8,281 nucleotides of DNA from an uncultured Pseudomonadota bacterium. GTDB taxonomy: Bacteria > Myxococcota > UBA796. The notes under the pieces are model-generated. The model searched no databases, was not told the origin of the DNA, and was given only the letters and a program-made list of their open reading frames with translations. The DNA lies in assembly GCA_913040875.1 (NCBI GenBank), contig CAJWHX010000134.1, positions 1 through 8,281 of the forward strand. Direction: 5' to 3'. Made by a program: the position numbers and the translations under genes. Positions 6,871 to 8,281 of this stretch are shown here, in pieces (position 1 is the stretch's first letter; each line of letters opens with the position of its first letter).

Positions 6871-7881
6871 ATGTCTGACTTAGCGCAAGACATCCAGCAG
6901 GCAGAAGATAAAGACTCTGAAACAACGACGGATACCCAAACCGGTAACTCTGAACAAGATATCCTGGGCAACACTGCAGTATTGGATATCTTAGGATTTT
7001 CAGATACCCCCCCAGCCTTGGAGGGTTCAGCTCGAGATGTCTATATGCAACATGCTGAACGAACCCCCGCAATGATGGTCGGCTTGACACAGGTTCAGCA
7101 AATAGACATGGAGATGTTTCTGCGCAATTGGAGTCGAAATCGAAATCGATATGAAGAGGTTAGCCAAGCAACCAATATGCCGGCAGAACTCATCGCCGCA
7201 CTTCACTGGCGAGAGAGCTCCGCTAATTTCAACACCTATTTGCATCAAGGTGACCCTCTCGGAAGACCTGCTGTCAACATACCCAACAATATACCGGTGT
7301 TCTACGAGTGGGAAGAGGCTGCGAAGCATGCATTGAATATGGACTATCACAAAAATCGCCAAGAGGACTTGGAAATCAATCAAGACACTCAAAATCCAAA
7401 CGCCTTAGCAACCTATGCTGAAACCTACAATGGTTTAGGATACTTTCAACGTGGTGTTCCGAGTCCTTACGTCTATTCTGGTACGGATCAATATATGTCT
7501 GGCAAATATGTAGCCGATGGACAATATCGCTCGGGAACAGTCGATCAGCAAATAGGGGTCATGCCCTTACTTGGTGCTCTAGATGCCATTCAAACACCAC
7601 AAGACATGTCTCCCAAAGCCATCAACGCCGATTTTGCTTGGAGTCGCGTTGCCAATGGTTCCAAAGTCTTACGCAAAGGAGATTATGGACTGGAGATTGA
7701 AGCTCTGCAATCAAAACTGCAGCAGCTTGGATACAACATCAACAGTATCGATGGAGACTTTGGGAATAAGACAAGACAAGAGGTCATCCAGTTTCAAGGG
7801 GCCACAAATCAAGTCCAAGATGGTATCGTAGGTAGGAATACTGCTACGTCTATCGATGATGCCTTAAAAACACCATCCTAG
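6871..7881 (+). CDS. Lysozyme-like peptidoglycan hydrolase with C-terminal PG_binding_1 domain
   Basis: A 336-residue protein in three parts. Residues 1-60 are acidic and Ser/Thr-rich with no signal peptide, lipobox or membrane helix. Residues about 75-240 look like a lysozyme/transglycosylase-type domain: MPAELIAALHWRESS with Glu115 as the likely catalytic acid, then NTYLHQGDPLGRPAV, a WEEAAKHAL helix, the YNGLGYF motif at 186-192, SPYVYSGTDQY at 198-208 and GKYVADG at 211-217. Residues about 266-331 form a PG_binding_1 domain (VLRKGDYGLEIEALQSKLQQLGYN, DGDFGNKTRQEVIQFQ). The inferred role is cleavage of the glycan strand of murein. Export without a visible signal is unexplained: it could use a secretion machine, lysis or an uncleaved route. 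The Shine-Dalgarno site is weak (TGAGAA about 8 bases upstream). A 116-bp gap separates it from the preceding gene. Confidence 0.8.
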   Translation: MSDLAQDIQQAEDKDSETTTDTQTGNSEQDILGNTAVLDILGFSDTPPALEGSARDVYMQHAERTPAMMVGLTQVQQIDMEMFLRNWSRNRNRYEEVSQATNMPAELIAALHWRESSANFNTYLHQGDPLGRPAVNIPNNIPVFYEWEEAAKHALNMDYHKNRQEDLEINQDTQNPNALATYAETYNGLGYFQRGVPSPYVYSGTDQYMSGKYVADGQYRSGTVDQQIGVMPLLGALDAIQTPQDMSPKAINADFAWSRVANGSKVLRKGDYGLEIEALQSKLQQLGYNINSIDGDFGNKTRQEVIQFQGATNQVQDGIVGRNTATSIDDALKTPS

Positions 7882-8155
7882 TTCATACCTTGTTCCGAAC
7901 AACATCGAATTCAATAAAGCGATGTAGGAGAATGATCAACTTCAATAGATAAGGTCAGACTCTTATATGATCACACCACCCATTTGTTCAGATCTATACA
8001 CACAAACTAAACAAACGTTTAAAAATTATATCAATCGATATACATAAAATTGGTATTGGATTTATAAAGACTCACTCCATCATTTTTTCGCTACCTCTTA
8101 AATGGATCAAAGATTTTATTTTCGAAACTTTTTTATTTTTTTTGTTTTGCTATAG

Positions 8156-8172
8156 GATCGAGAATCTCGATC
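8156..8172. repeat. 17-bp perfect palindrome, possible operator
   Basis: GATCGAGA and TCTCGATC flank a single central A. The arms are perfect over 8 bp. It sits 38 bp before the -35 box of the promoter for the gene at 8266, a usual place for an activator or repressor dimer. The centre is too tight for a good RNA hairpin, so protein binding is the more natural reading. No known consensus is recognised. Confidence 0.4.
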
Positions 8173-8184
8173 ACCTGATCATTC

Positions 8185-8199
8185 GGTCAAATTATGACC
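8185..8199. repeat. 15-bp inverted repeat, possible operator
   Basis: GGTCA and TGACC flank a five-base AATTA centre. It ends 11 bp before the TTGACA box and follows the 17-bp palindrome by 12 bp. The 5-bp arms are short, so chance is not excluded. Confidence 0.3.
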
Positions 8200-8210
8200 T
8201 TCAAAAACAC

Positions 8211-8239
8211 TTGACAAGTAAAGATTTATGGGCAAAAAT
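8211..8239 (+). promoter_or_regulatory. Candidate sigma-70-type promoter for the gene at 8266
   Basis: A perfect -35 hexamer TTGACA at 8211-8216 is followed after 17 bp by AAAAAT at 8234-8239, which matches four of six -10 positions. The predicted transcript start near 8246 would leave a leader of about 20 bases that holds the ribosome binding site. The T/A-rich sequence upstream could act as an UP element. Confidence 0.5.
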
Positions 8240-8265
8240 ATCAGTAAGGGAAATAGGAGGATTTC

Positions 8266-8281
8266 ATGTCCATTGAAAAAT
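8266..8281 (+). CDS. Start of a protein gene, cut by the right window edge
   Basis: Only five full codons are visible (Met-Ser-Ile-Glu-Lys). The start is supported by a consensus AGGAGG at 8255-8260, five bases before the ATG, the strongest ribosome binding site in this window, and by a TTGACA promoter just upstream. The product cannot be identified from this window. Confidence 0.6.

Larger units (their letters stand above)
7882..8265. other. AT-rich, palindrome-containing intergenic region
   Basis: This 384-bp stretch holds no convincing gene on either strand. GC is very low in its centre: my hand count gives 47 G/C in 180 bases at 7981-8160, about 26%, against 30 of 60 in one coding line I counted (5941-6000). 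A long T-rich tract lies near 8130-8147, but no GC stem precedes it, so I do not call a terminator. Short perfect palindromes occur at 7890-7902 (TTGTTC c GAACAA), 8013-8020 (AAACGTTT), 8027-8042 (TATATC aatc GATATA), 8156-8172 and 8185-8199. A promoter and strong ribosome site close the region, so it looks regulatory for the gene starting at 8266. Confidence 0.6.

Overview
This is an ordinary-looking bacterial chromosomal window of moderate GC: roughly half in the coding line I counted by hand, falling to about a quarter in one intergenic block near the right end. It carries eight clear protein genes, two of them cut by the window edges or nearly so, plus the first codons of a ninth. The mix suggests a Gram-negative bacterium of proteobacterial or myxobacterial/deltaproteobacterial type: MnmC-type wobble-uridine enzymes, a trans-acting-enoyl-reductase-like saccharopine dehydrogenase homologue, a WecG/TagA glycosyltransferase, and a lysozyme-like protein with a peptidoglycan-binding tail. 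Nothing here fixes the lineage, and there is no rRNA, tRNA, CRISPR array, transposase or recognisable phage gene.

Left part (1-2954). A saccharopine-dehydrogenase-like oxidoreductase reads leftward off the window. Across a 61-bp divergent gap, two rightward genes overlap by four bases. The first is a methyltransferase like the N-terminal half of MnmC (MnmD). The second is an FAD oxidoreductase like the C-terminal half of MnmC. Their order and total size match one fused MnmC, so they probably form a split version of the enzyme that finishes mnm5(s2)U at tRNA position 34.

Middle (2955-4945). A 224-bp gap holds a strong intrinsic terminator, preceded by a 27-codon open frame that stops exactly at the terminator stem. 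Next is a zinc-independent, quinone-oxidoreductase-like MDR enzyme. Its stop codon abuts the stop codon of a leftward WecG/TagA/CpsF glycosyltransferase with no base between them.

Right part (4946-8281). Divergent from the WecG-like gene, a rightward GT4 glycosyltransferase is followed after 8 bp by an uncharacterised coiled-coil protein. A peptidoglycan hydrolase with a C-terminal PG_binding_1 domain comes next. The two glycosyltransferases and the hydrolase point to cell-envelope or exopolysaccharide work. The last ~400 bp is AT-rich and contains several perfect palindromes, a TTGACA promoter and a consensus AGGAGG site in front of a gene whose first five codons are visible.

No dramatic new system is evident. 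The items most worth a second look are the split MnmC pair, the leader-like region at 2955-3178, the hydrolase without a signal peptide, the unknown gene coupled to the glycosyltransferase, and the palindrome-rich promoter region at the right edge.
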